A stretch of 64,000 nucleotides of DNA, from positions 242,094 through 306,093 of the forward strand of contig CACMTV010000001.1 in the NCBI GenBank assembly GCA_902616675.1, in the 5' to 3' direction. A model generated the notes under the pieces. The model did not search any database and had not been told where the DNA came from. It saw only the letters and a program-made list of their open reading frames with translations. The stretch is from an uncultured Pelagibacteraceae bacterium. Lineage in GTDB: Bacteria; Pseudomonadota; Alphaproteobacteria; Pelagibacterales; Pelagibacteraceae. This document shows, piece by piece, positions 18,295 to 26,948 of the stretch. A program made the position numbers and the translations under genes. Every line of letters starts with the position of its first letter. The stretch's first letter is position 1.

Positions 18295-18870
18295 ATGTTG
18301 GTATTTAAAAAAAAATACTACTTATTTGTAGAAAATACTAGAGAATTCAATTTTAATTTAATTAAAATTAGGAAAAAATTTAATATAATTTATAGAAATC
18401 AAGCGACTACAGAAAAAATTGAAGATATAAAAAATTTTAGAAATGACTGCAAGAAAAGCAGTGTAAATTTTTATATAGCCAATAATATTAAGCTATTATC
18501 AAAAATAAAGGCTGACGGGTTATACATATCAGCTAATAATAATAATTTACTTTTAAATGGCTATTCTCAAAAAGGTTTTAAAATTATTGGTGCAGCTCAT
18601 AATCAAAAGGAAATTGACTTAAAATTAAAGCAGGGTTGTGAAGAAATTATTTTTTCAAGACTTTTTGAAACACAATACCCCTTTAAGAAAGGTCATTTAG
18701 GTATACAAAAGTTTAATATTATTTCACTAAGAACAAGAGTAGAATTAGTTCCGCTTGGAGGAATTAACGAAAAAAACCTAAATAAGATGAATACAGTTAT
18801 GTCAGGGTCTTTTGCTTGTTTATCAGCTATAAAAAAAAAGCCGGCTAAAATAATTAACCGGCTTTTTTAA
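18295..18870 (+). CDS. ThiE/TenI-like protein with altered active site
   Basis: 191 residues from ATG 18295, chosen over 18259 because the earlier start would run into yggS. The fold pattern resembles thiamine-phosphate synthase: FNIIYRNQ replaces IQLREK, GLYISANN replaces the HLGxxD segment, KIIGAAHNQKE the GxSxH loop, EEIIFSRLFET the DY(I/V)xxGPxF motif, and VPLGGIN the VAIGGI phosphate loop. Several catalytic positions of true ThiE are therefore changed, so activity is doubtful. It could be TenI-like or a regulator. A strong hairpin terminator is built into the last codons. Confidence 0.62.
   Translation: MLVFKKKYYLFVENTREFNFNLIKIRKKFNIIYRNQATTEKIEDIKNFRNDCKKSSVNFYIANNIKLLSKIKADGLYISANNNNLLLNGYSQKGFKIIGAAHNQKEIDLKLKQGCEEIIFSRLFETQYPFKKGHLGIQKFNIISLRTRVELVPLGGINEKNLNKMNTVMSGSFACLSAIKKKPAKIINRLF
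18831..18868. terminator. Bidirectional Rho-independent terminator
   Basis: AAAGCCGGCTAA, a short AATA-type loop and TTAACCGGCTTTTTT form a GC-rich stem with an A-run on the left and a T-run on the right. It therefore ends transcription of the ThiE-like gene on the plus strand, whose last codons it overlaps, and of the porin gene on the minus strand, which stops at 18891. The hairpin is directly visible. Confidence 0.88.
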
Positions 18871-18890
18871 TTTTTTTCTAACTAACTAAA

Positions 18891-19964
18891 TTAGAATGCA
18901 AGTGAAATTGCAACAATCGTTTCTGTTGTATCATCACCAGCTGTGTAAGAGTCATTAGACATTTCTGAGTTAGAAATTCCAATTGTAGCTCCACCCATAG
19001 TGTATGATGCATCGATTGTAGTGATTTCCATCTCTACATCTGTTCTAGTTACAGCACCTGTGACTGACTTAGCTTTGTTTTTCTTTATAGAATTTTCTTC
19101 TGTGAAAGAAATAGATAAGTTGTCATTTACTGCGAAACCGATTGAATAACCGTCGTTTTCATAGTGTTGTGTTGCTGCTGTAGCTGTCGCACCGCCCATT
19201 CTTGTTGCTGGAGCATGTAATGTTTCACCATATCCAACTGAGAATTGACCTAGAGAATATTTAGCTGAGTACGAACCACCTTCTGCTGACTGTCTACCAT
19301 CTGCGTTACCCATATCACCAAAATCATAATATGATGCTGCTAATGTTAGGCCATCGATAGGAGCCATTGTTACTGCGTATTGCGTCATCTCGCCGTTTAC
19401 GTCACCATTTACAGAGTGAGATGAAGCGTTTGCACTTCCACCTGCACCACCTGGTGTCATACCAGCTTTAAACGTCATACCTAAAGGTAGTAAGTCTGCT
19501 GGAGCATGGTACTGAACGTTATTGTATGAACTAATGTTAGATCCATACTGCATAGTTGTACCAGAAGCGGCACCACCACCGTAACCATTATCAGAACCTA
19601 TACCGTAAGCAGAGTTATCAAAAGCGTATTTTGTTGATAGACCACACTCAGATACACAAATTTTAAACGTACCGAAGTCAGTTCCAAATGCTAAGCTAGC
19701 ATCGTCCTGTACTGTAGCACCGTCGATATCTTGTGCATATGACCATGTCATACCGTTATCTAGTTCGCCTGACGCTGATAAAGTAAACTCGTTTGATATA
19801 CCAAGTCCTTTACCAATCGCATTCGTACCAGTTGTTCCTGTATTTCCTAATACTGTGTATGTAGCTTTTACGCCACCAGAAACTGTAAACTCACCAGCAA
19901 AAGCTGATGTAGCAATAGCTACTGAAGAAATAACTGAGAACAATAGTTTTGTTAATTTATTCAT
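18891..19964 (-). CDS. Porin-like outer-membrane beta-barrel protein
   Basis: 357 residues from the ATG at 19964. The longer track start at 20060 is rejected because a strong AAAGGAG precedes this ATG and the protein then begins with a clean signal peptide, MNKLTKLLFSVISS to ATSAFA, cleaved before GEFTVSG. The mature part is Gly/Ser/Thr/Asn-rich with alternating strands, has one close Cys pair (KICVSECG), and ends ETIVAISLAF, with the terminal Phe typical of BAM substrates. It is probably a general porin for small solutes. Base composition is clearly richer in G+C than its neighbours, consistent with codon selection in a highly expressed gene. It lies alone between a terminator and an operator-like palindrome. 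Confidence 0.85.
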   Translation of the reverse strand: MNKLTKLLFSVISSVAIATSAFAGEFTVSGGVKATYTVLGNTGTTGTNAIGKGLGISNEFTLSASGELDNGMTWSYAQDIDGATVQDDASLAFGTDFGTFKICVSECGLSTKYAFDNSAYGIGSDNGYGGGAASGTTMQYGSNISSYNNVQYHAPADLLPLGMTFKAGMTPGGAGGSANASSHSVNGDVNGEMTQYAVTMAPIDGLTLAASYYDFGDMGNADGRQSAEGGSYSAKYSLGQFSVGYGETLHAPATRMGGATATAATQHYENDGYSIGFAVNDNLSISFTEENSIKKNKAKSVTGAVTRTDVEMEITTIDASYTMGGATIGISNSEMSNDSYTAGDDTTETIVAISLAF

Positions 19965-19985
19965 TGTTTCTCCTTTTGTTAAAAC

Positions 19986-20001
19986 GTTAATTATAATTAA
20001 C
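19986..20001. promoter_or_regulatory. 16-bp palindrome before the porin gene
   Basis: GTTAATTATAATTAAC is a perfect 16-base palindrome lying 21 bases upstream of the porin start codon. On the minus strand its centre reads TATAAT, an exact -10 hexamer, so it could be an operator overlapping the promoter. No good -35 is visible at 17 bases. Function is inferred. Confidence 0.5.
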
Positions 20002-20167
20002 AGAGCTTTTATCTTATTTTTTAAGGTTGAATTGTATGAAAAGTTATAAGAATCAGTCATATTATGAGCTAGTGTTGTATAAATATCACACTCAAAAACC
20101 CTTTGTTTTCGTGATTTTCATTGGATTTTGATCAAACAATGCTATTTAATAGGTTGTAAGTCATAAA

Positions 20168-20680
20168 ATGATAAATTTTATCAAAATAATTGCATTTTTT
20201 TTTCTTCTTTCATCAATTGTTTCATGTGGAGGATTTAAAAAAGTAGACACTAGAAAAGTTCCTATATCAGGTCCTGAGAGAGCTAAAAAAAATATTGCTG
20301 AAGGTCGTGGTGTCTCTCTTAGTAAAGCATTAGGCAATACTAAAGGCACTAATTATGAGTTTAGCACTTCTAATCCAATGTGGAGAGCTACTTTAGATAT
20401 TTTAGATTTTTTACCACTTTCTACTGTAGATTACTCTGGAGGAGTAATTATTTCAGATTGGTACACAGATAATTCTAATAAAGATCAGGCGCTTAAAGTT
20501 ACGGTAAGGTTTTTATCTAACACCGTTCAAAGTAATAGTATTAAAGTTACAGTTCATAGAAAAAAATGTTCAGTTAATCAAAATTGCAATGTTGAATTAT
20601 TTAAATCTAGAATACAAGATGAGTTGATAGCATCAATTTTAAAAAAAGCGGCTATTTTAGAAAAACAACAAAAAAAATAA
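20168..20680 (+). CDS. DUF3576 lipoprotein
   Basis: A 170-residue lipoprotein with a signal sequence and lipobox SIVSC (Cys20). The domain matches DUF3576 of Alphaproteobacteria: NPMWRATLDILDFLPLSTVDYSGGVIISDWY, followed by a strand-rich region with two Cys residues (KKCSVNQNC) that could form a disulfide. It is usually encoded immediately before leuS, as here (11-bp gap), in a leuS-lptE-holA cluster, so an outer-membrane role linked to LPS assembly is a reasonable guess. No function is established. Confidence 0.85.
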   Translation: MINFIKIIAFFFLLSSIVSCGGFKKVDTRKVPISGPERAKKNIAEGRGVSLSKALGNTKGTNYEFSTSNPMWRATLDILDFLPLSTVDYSGGVIISDWYTDNSNKDQALKVTVRFLSNTVQSNSIKVTVHRKKCSVNQNCNVELFKSRIQDELIASILKKAAILEKQQKK

Positions 20681-20691
20681 AAATTTAGGCT

Positions 20692-23220
20692 ATGGAAAGA
20701 CTCAATTTTCAAGCAATTGAAAAAAAATGGCAATTAACTTTTGAAAAAGAAAAGCTTTACAATAGTAAAGGCTCTAAAAAATTTTATTGCCTTGAAATGT
20801 TCCCCTATCCATCAGGTAAAATTCATATGGGACACGTGAGAAATTATACTATTGGCGATGTTATCGCTCGTTTTAAATTTATGAATGGATATAACGTGTT
20901 GCATCCAATGGGCTGGGATGCTTTTGGTTTGCCAGCAGAAAACGCTGCTAAAGAAAACAAATTACATCCAAAAAATTGGACCGAAAAAAATATTGCCGAA
21001 ATGAGGAGACAACTCAAACTCATGGGCCTTTCTATAGATTGGGATTTGGAAGTATCTACCTGTGATGAAAAATATTACAAACATCAACAGGAAATATTTA
21101 TAGATTTTTATAATAAAGGATTTGTAAAAAGAAAGGAAAACTATGTTAATTGGGATCCAGTGGAGCAAACGGTTTTAGCTAATGAGCAAGTTGTGAACGG
21201 CAAAGGTTGGAGATCCGGTGCGGTTGTCGAGAGAAAAAAACTTTCACAATGGTTTTTTGACATCACAAAGTTTTCAGAAGACCTATTAAAAGGATTAGAT
21301 GATTTAAACTATTGGCCCGATAAAGTTAAAATTATGCAAAGGAATTGGATCGGTAAATCAATTGGGTGCGAGATAAAATTTGATATTGAAGGGGAGAATA
21401 ATAAGATTAATGTTTTTACAACACGTCCAGATACTATATTTGGCGCCTCTTTTTTAGCTGTCTCGGTTGATCATCCTATTTGCTCTAATTTTTTAAAGGA
21501 TGAAAAATATATTAAATTTAAAAATGAATGTCTAAAAGTTGGAACCACAGAAGAGGCTTTAGCTAATGCTGAAAAAATTGGATTTGATACAAAGCTATTT
21601 GCCGCTCACCCTTTTATAAAAGGTAAAAAATTACCTATTTTTGTTGCTAATTTTATTCTAATGGATTACGGAACTGGAGCAATATTTGGTTGTCCTGCAC
21701 ATGATCAAAGAGATTTGGATTTTGCAAAAAAATACAAACTTGAAATAAAAGAAGTAGTTTCAGACAATCCTTCAAAACCTAAAAATTTTAACAAAATATC
21801 AGAAGCATTTGTTGGTGATGGTACAATTGTCAATTCTAAATTTCTTAACGGACTAAAGGTAGAACAAGCTAAAAATAAGATTATAAAAGAAATAGAAAAG
21901 CTTAAAATTGGAAAAAAAAAAATTACTTTTAGACTTAAGGATTGGGGAATTTCAAGACAGAGATACTGGGGCTGTCCCATACCAATGATACATTTAAAAG
22001 ATGGCACTATTGTTCCTGTAGAAAAAAGCGAATTACCAATTAAATTACCAGATGACATTGATCTAAATCAAAGTGGAAACCCATTGGAAAATCATAAAAA
22101 TTGGAAAAATACTGTTTATAAAAAAACTGGTGAACCTGCTACACGAGAAACAGATACTCTAGATACTTTTGTAGATTCCTCATGGTATTTTTTGAGATTC
22201 TGCTCTCCAAAATCAAAGTCTGAACCTTTTGATATCACGAAGGTTAACTATTGGATGCCGGTCGACCAATATATTGGTGGGATAGAGCACGCGATTTTAC
22301 ATTTGCTTTATTCAAGATTTTTTATGCGAGCTTTAAAAAAAAATAATAATAAAATTAAGGACAACGAACCTTTTAAAGGTTTATTTACCCAAGGAATGGT
22401 TTGTCATGAAACCTATAAAGATTTGAATGGAAAATGGTTGAACCCTACAGAAGTTGAAAAAAACTCAGATGGAAAATATCAAAAAATACTAGATAAAACT
22501 GAGGTAAAAGTGGGACCATCAGAGTCGATGTCTAAATCTAAGAAAAATGTTGTAGATCCTGAAAGTATGATTAAGTCATATGGAGCTGATGCCGTAAGGT
22601 GGTTTATACTTTCCGATAGTCCACCGGAAAAAGACATACAATGGTCCAATCAAGGAGTTAATGCAGCATATAAATTTCTACAAAAAATTTATAATCTATG
22701 TTTTATTGTTAATGAAAGATCTGAGAAAGGAAATACTCTAGATAAAGATTTCGATTTAAAGATGAATTCTTATATCAACAAAATTACAAAATCTATTAAT
22801 AACTTTAATTTAAATGTAGTGGTGGCTAATGTTTATGAGATTTATAATTTATTTAATGATTATTTAAATAAAAATATTAGTGGAGAAATTCTAAAGAAAA
22901 ATTTATCAAAATTAATGAAGATATTAATTCCTTTCACACCTCACATAGCCTATGAATGTTTAGAGATGTTAGGAGAGAAAGAAATTAAAAACTGGCCTCA
23001 GGTTGACACAAAACTAATTTTAAAAGAAAAAATTAAAATGGCTATACAAATAAATGGAAAAACAAGAGACGTTATTGAAATAGAAAAAGGCATCAATCAA
23101 GTATCTGTTGAGAAATTGTGTAAAGGCAATCTTAAAGTGAAGGGAAAGCTTTCAAATAGATCTATAAAAAAAATTATTTTTGTAAAAGATAGAATTATAA
23201 ACTTTATTATTGAATCATGA
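20692..23220 (+). CDS. leuS: Leucyl-tRNA synthetase
   Basis: Charges tRNA-Leu. A class I synthetase of 842 residues, standard length. The HIGH-type motif is [20 protein letters not shown] near residues 38-57. The editing (CP1) domain includes [16 protein letters not shown] and [16 protein letters not shown], with the editing Asp. The KMSKS loop is MSKSKKN, followed by [19 protein letters not shown]. The C-terminal anticodon-binding and LTU-binding domains follow. The start overlaps nothing; the stop overlaps lptE by four bases. Confidence 0.97.
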   Translation: MERLNFQAIEKKWQLTFEKEKLYNSKGSKKFYCLEMFPYPSGKIHMGHVRNYTIGDVIARFKFMNGYNVLHPMGWDAFGLPAENAAKENKLHPKNWTEKNIAEMRRQLKLMGLSIDWDLEVSTCDEKYYKHQQEIFIDFYNKGFVKRKENYVNWDPVEQTVLANEQVVNGKGWRSGAVVERKKLSQWFFDITKFSEDLLKGLDDLNYWPDKVKIMQRNWIGKSIGCEIKFDIEGENNKINVFTTRPDTIFGASFLAVSVDHPICSNFLKDEKYIKFKNECLKVGTTEEALANAEKIGFDTKLFAAHPFIKGKKLPIFVANFILMDYGTGAIFGCPAHDQRDLDFAKKYKLEIKEVVSDNPSKPKNFNKISEAFVGDGTIVNSKFLNGLKVEQAKNKIIKEIEKLKIGKKKITFRLKDWGISRQRYWGCPIPMIHLKDGTIVPVEKSELPIKLPDDIDLNQSGNPLENHKNWKNTVYKKTGEPATRETDTLDTFVDSSWYFLRFCSPKSKSEPFDITKVNYWMPVDQYIGGIEHAILHLLYSRFFMRALKKNNNKIKDNEPFKGLFTQGMVCHETYKDLNGKWLNPTEVEKNSDGKYQKILDKTEVKVGPSESMSKSKKNVVDPESMIKSYGADAVRWFILSDSPPEKDIQWSNQGVNAAYKFLQKIYNLCFIVNERSEKGNTLDKDFDLKMNSYINKITKSINNFNLNVVVANVYEIYNLFNDYLNKNISGEILKKNLSKLMKILIPFTPHIAYECLEMLGEKEIKNWPQVDTKLILKEKIKMAIQINGKTRDVIEIEKGINQVSVEKLCKGNLKVKGKLSNRSIKKIIFVKDRIINFIIES

Positions 23221-23693
23221 ATAAAATTAAAACTATAGTTATTATACCTTTTTTATTGGTTAGTTTTTTTGTTACTGCTTGCTCGTATCAAAAAATGAAT
23301 TCTATTGACCAAAAAAAGATTTTTATTCAAGAATTTGAAATAAATGGAGATAGGAGAGAGTCTTTTGTAATTCAAAAAAAAATTAAGAGATTTTCAAACA
23401 AAGATAGCGCAAATAAAATTAAAATCTATATAAATTTAACTAAAGGCAAAACTATCAAAGAAAAAAACATACAAAACAAAGTTACAAAATATAACTTATC
23501 TTTATCAGCTGATGTAAAAATAGTTGAACTTAACACAGCGAGAGAGATTAAAAGGACCTTTGTTGCCAATCAAACTTATGATGTGGATGATAATTACTCA
23601 AACACTGTTAATAATTTAAAAGCAGCAAGTAACACATTGATAGATAGAATTATAGATGAGATATTAGATCAATTAAGAATTTACTATAGCTAA
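23217..23693 (+). CDS. lptE: LPS-assembly lipoprotein LptE
   Basis: 158 residues with a signal peptide and lipobox FVTAC (Cys22), followed by a small alpha/beta domain. It is too divergent to call on sequence alone, but size, lipoprotein signal and position between leuS and holA are exactly those of LptE, the plug that inserts in LptD at the outer membrane. Its ATGA overlap with leuS indicates coupling, and holA begins two bases after the stop. Mature sequence is unusually Lys-rich. Confidence 0.78.
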   Translation: MNKIKTIVIIPFLLVSFFVTACSYQKMNSIDQKKIFIQEFEINGDRRESFVIQKKIKRFSNKDSANKIKIYINLTKGKTIKEKNIQNKVTKYNLSLSADVKIVELNTAREIKRTFVANQTYDVDDNYSNTVNNLKAASNTLIDRIIDEILDQLRIYYS

Positions 23694-23694
23694 G

Positions 23695-24696
23695 ATGATA
23701 CTTAAAAGTTTTGAATTAGAGAGAAATATAAAAAGTATTCTCAATTATAAGTTTATACTTATTTATGGTGAAAACATTGGACTTAAAGAAGTCTTTAAAA
23801 AAAAAATAGTAAATCTTAACAAAAACGCTGAAATAATTAATCTTTACCTTGAAGATATCGCAAAAAATAAAAACATAATATTGAGAGAAGTAAAAAATAT
23901 TTCCTTATTCAATGAAGAAAAAATAATAATTGTTAATCAAGTGAATGAAAAGATCTATTCTGAAATAGAAAGTCTGATGAATGTTAAAGAAAACATAAGA
24001 GTAATAATTATAGCAGACTTATTGGATAAAAGATCAAAAATAAGAAATCTTTTTGAAAAAGAAAAAAATTTTGCAATTGTACCTTGTTACAATGACAATG
24101 ATATTACTTTAAGGAATTTAGTTCAAAATGAACTTAAAGACTTCAAGAATGTTAATTCAAATACGATAAACATGATTATAAGTTATTCAAACTTAAACAG
24201 AAAAACAATAATCAACAATATAGAAAAGATTAAGTCATTTTATGAAAAAAGAATTCTCTCTGAAGGCAGCCTAGAGGTTTTATTAAATTCAGATAGAAAT
24301 GAAATGTTCGAAAACATAAGAGATGCGGCATTAGATGGAGATAAAAAAAAACTTAATGACCTTTTAGGTAATTTTAATTTTACAAATGAGGATGCTTATT
24401 TTTATTTAAATATGATTAATTACAGATTGATAAAACTACTAGAAATTCATAGACAAAACATAAACAATTCAAACTATAATAATGCTATAAACAATATGAA
24501 ACCTCCAGTGTTTTGGAAAGATAAGCCAGTGTTTCTAAAGCTGTTACAAAAGTGGGATAAACAAAGGGTTATTGGAGCTTTAGAATACTTAGGAAAAACT
24601 GAACAAAAGATAAAAAATAACAGTACTTTAAATACATTAACAGTTGTAAAAAATTCAATTACGAATATTTGTACTAATTCTTGGGTTTATTTTTAA
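23695..24696 (+). CDS. holA: DNA polymerase III delta subunit
   Basis: The clamp-loader subunit that opens the beta clamp. The 333 residues are the usual length. Recognised from context (leuS-lptE-holA) and HolA features: FKFILIYGENIGLKE near the start, the weak ATPase-like domain without Walker residues, then ALDGDKKKLNDLLGN and a C-terminal helical domain (GALEYLGKTEQKIK). The final 23 bases overlap the end of parB, read from the opposite strand. Confidence 0.88.
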   Translation: MILKSFELERNIKSILNYKFILIYGENIGLKEVFKKKIVNLNKNAEIINLYLEDIAKNKNIILREVKNISLFNEEKIIIVNQVNEKIYSEIESLMNVKENIRVIIIADLLDKRSKIRNLFEKEKNFAIVPCYNDNDITLRNLVQNELKDFKNVNSNTINMIISYSNLNRKTIINNIEKIKSFYEKRILSEGSLEVLLNSDRNEMFENIRDAALDGDKKKLNDLLGNFNFTNEDAYFYLNMINYRLIKLLEIHRQNINNSNYNNAINNMKPPVFWKDKPVFLKLLQKWDKQRVIGALEYLGKTEQKIKNNSTLNTLTVVKNSITNICTNSWVYF

Positions 24697-25531
24697 GTAA
24701 TTTTGTAACAAGCTCCAACTGATCCGTATTTTTATATTCTATAGTTAATTTACCAGAATTATTTTTTTTATTTTGAATTGTTATTTTTAATCCCAAAGAT
24801 CTTTCTATATCCCTTTGTGCATCAAAAACATTAGGATCAATAGTAAAAGATTTCAATTTTTTTTTCTTAATATTTTCTATAGATCTTGCTGAAAGTTTCT
24901 TTGCTACAATTTCTTCTGCAATAGATGATGCGTTTGGCATTCCAATAAGTGGACGAGCTTGACCTGCTGTCAGTTCTCCTTGTTCTAACATAGCTATTAT
25001 GTCTTTAGGTAGATTTAATAGTCTTAAAGTATTGCTAATATGGCTTCTGCTTCTTGACATCATAGTAGAAATTTTATCCTGATCATATCCAAACTCTTCG
25101 TTTAATCTTTTATAACCCTTGGCTTCTTCAATTATATTTAAGTCCTCTCTTTGAATATTTTCTACAATAGCAACTTCTAATGTTTCGCTATCATTCAAGT
25201 CTAAAATTATAATTGGTACTTCATGTAGACCAGCTTTTTGAGCAGCTAACCATCTTCTTTCTCCTGCTACTATCTCATATGGTTCAGATGAAGAATTATT
25301 TTTTCTAACTGCAATCGGTTGTATCATACCATTTTTTTTTATTGATCTAGACAACTCATCTATTTTAGTTTCATCAAATATTGTTCTAGGCTGGTATTTA
25401 TTTCTTGCTAATTCACCAATTAAGGCTTTTTGTGCACCCACCTCTATATTACTAGTATTTTCAACACTTTTTTGCTCTCCAAAAAGTGCAGATAATCCTT
25501 TACCTAAACCTTTGTTCTTTTTTGATTTCAA
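24674..25531 (-). CDS. parB: Chromosome-partitioning protein ParB
   Basis: A CTP-dependent DNA clamp that loads at parS and spreads near the origin. The 285 residues start GLGKGLSALFGE, then the N-terminal domain with YQPRTIFDE, IQPIAVRK and VAGERRWLAAQKAG (GxxRR, CTP-binding). A central helix-turn-helix (YDQDKISTMMSRSRSHISNTLRLL) is followed by the C-terminal dimerisation domain. The start overlaps the parA stop by four bases, so ParA and ParB are made together. A parS-like palindrome lies about 950 bases away in rsmG. Confidence 0.96.
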   Translation of the reverse strand: MKSKKNKGLGKGLSALFGEQKSVENTSNIEVGAQKALIGELARNKYQPRTIFDETKIDELSRSIKKNGMIQPIAVRKNNSSSEPYEIVAGERRWLAAQKAGLHEVPIIILDLNDSETLEVAIVENIQREDLNIIEEAKGYKRLNEEFGYDQDKISTMMSRSRSHISNTLRLLNLPKDIIAMLEQGELTAGQARPLIGMPNASSIAEEIVAKKLSARSIENIKKKKLKSFTIDPNVFDAQRDIERSLGLKITIQNKKNNSGKLTIEYKNTDQLELVTKLLKNKPKN

Positions 25532-26322
25532 GCAGCGCTCCCAATTTTATTTGTTTGAGTCATAAATTCTTCAGCTAATTTAAAATATGCTTTACTTCCA
25601 CTGCAAGATCTATCATACGTAACGCAAGGTTTTCCATGTGAAGGTGCCTCTGATAATCTTACATTTCTTGGAATTACAGACTTATAAACTTTGTTCTTAA
25701 AATAATTTCTGGCTTCCTTATCAACTTGAGATGATAATTTATTTCTTTTATCGAACATGGTTAATAAGATTCCTCTTACATTAAGAGACGGATTTAAATT
25801 TACTTTAATTCTATCTATCGTCTTTACTAATTGAGTTATTCCCTCCAACGCAAAAAATTCTGTTTGTAACGGCACCAATATTTCATTTGCTGATACCAAA
25901 GCCATTATCGTTAGTAAGCTTAGTGCAGGAGGGCAATCTATAAAAATATTGTCATAATCATTTATAATTTCAGAATTTTTTTTTAATATTTCTTTTAAAA
26001 TAAAGGCTCTATTTTCATCATTTGCAGTTTCAACTTCCAAGCCAGACAGATTTACGTTAGATCCAACAATATCTAAATTTGTTATTTCTGTTTTTTGTAA
26101 TCCCTCTTTAAGACTAATTTTTTTAATAAGAAGATTATAAATATTTTTATCCTCATCATTGTTTGACTTTCCAAGACCTGTAGTAGCGTTACCTTGTGGA
26201 TCTAAATCTATAACCAGATTATTAAGACCCATAATGGACAGTGATGCTGCCAAATTTATTACCGTGGTAGTTTTTCCAACTCCACCCTTTTGATTTATAA
26301 CAGCTATGATGTTTGGTTTCAC
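25528..26322 (-). CDS. parA: Chromosome-partitioning ATPase ParA
   Basis: A MinD/ParA-type ATPase that moves ParB-parS complexes. The 264 residues contain the deviant Walker A INQKGGVGKTTTVINLAASL, with the signature Lys in KGGVGKT, Walker A' DLDPQGNATTGLG and Walker B DNIFIDCPPALSLLT. It lies five bases after rsmG and overlaps parB by four. The order mnmG-rsmG-parA-parB is the standard alphaproteobacterial origin-proximal cluster. Confidence 0.97.
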   Translation of the reverse strand: MKPNIIAVINQKGGVGKTTTVINLAASLSIMGLNNLVIDLDPQGNATTGLGKSNNDEDKNIYNLLIKKISLKEGLQKTEITNLDIVGSNVNLSGLEVETANDENRAFILKEILKKNSEIINDYDNIFIDCPPALSLLTIMALVSANEILVPLQTEFFALEGITQLVKTIDRIKVNLNPSLNVRGILLTMFDKRNKLSSQVDKEARNYFKNKVYKSVIPRNVRLSEAPSHGKPCVTYDRSCSGSKAYFKLAEEFMTQTNKIGSAA

Positions 26323-26327
26323 AAAAT

Positions 26328-26948
26328 CTATTCTACATTCACAATAATTATCTTAGAATCATTATCTGTAATGCTTTTTACTAACTTATACTTATAATTC
26401 TTAAGCTGGAAAGTATTATTTACCTCTATTTGTGCATTTCTTCCCTTCATTACAATAATCTTATGTTTTTTTACACAGTTTTCACGTGAAATATTCAATA
26501 TATAGGGTAATTTTCGAAAAGCTCTACAAACAATATAATTTGAATCAATTTTTACTGAATTTACATCATTACATATAATTTTACAGCCTAGACCTAATAT
26601 ATTTGAAATATTAGATAAAAATGCAGATTTTACTGGTGATTTTTCATACAGTTTTACGTGAAAATTAAAATTTTGAAAGTATATAGCTAAAATGATACCT
26701 GGAAAACCTCCACCAGTGCCTAAATCAGCTATACCTGAGCAATTTTTATCATCTATAAATTTAATTAACTGTGCACTATCTAATATATGCCTATCCCATA
26801 TTTCATTTTCGGTATTTTTGGATATGAAATTGTGTTTCTTATTATAAATAAGGAGTTTTTTTACAAAGTTATCTAATTTTTTTATCTTAGGAGCATCAAA
26901 ATTTAAATCTTTTAGCAATATTCTTTTAACATTAGACTCGTTTATCAA
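26328..26948 (-). CDS. rsmG: 16S rRNA (guanine527-N7)-methyltransferase
   Basis: Methylates G527 of 16S rRNA with SAM. The 206 residues include a SAM-binding loop [17 protein letters not shown] and the later [12 protein letters not shown] segment. A short N-terminal helix bundle precedes the Rossmann fold, as in RsmG. It overlaps the mnmG stop by four bases (ATGA). A 12-bp perfect palindrome resembling a parS core sits inside its coding sequence. Confidence 0.95.
   Translation of the reverse strand: MINESNVKRILLKDLNFDAPKIKKLDNFVKKLLIYNKKHNFISKNTENEIWDRHILDSAQLIKFIDDKNCSGIADLGTGGGFPGIILAIYFQNFNFHVKLYEKSPVKSAFLSNISNILGLGCKIICNDVNSVKIDSNYIVCRAFRKLPYILNISRENCVKKHKIIVMKGRNAQIEVNNTFQLKNYKYKLVKSITDNDSKIIIVNVE
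26478..26493. promoter_or_regulatory. Candidate parS centromere site
   Basis: GTTTTCACGTGAAATA matches the widely conserved parS sequence TGTTTCACGTGAAACA at 13 of 16 positions and keeps a perfect 12-base palindrome TTTCACGTGAAA. It lies in rsmG, under 200 bases from parA. The CACGTG core with AAA/TTT flanks is otherwise not seen in this AT-rich window, apart from a weaker copy at 26650-26665. ParB binding is inferred from family knowledge. Confidence 0.6.

Noticed and set aside
19965-20060. Extended N-terminus of the porin
   Set aside because: The signal peptide and strong AAAGGAG point to the ATG at 19964.
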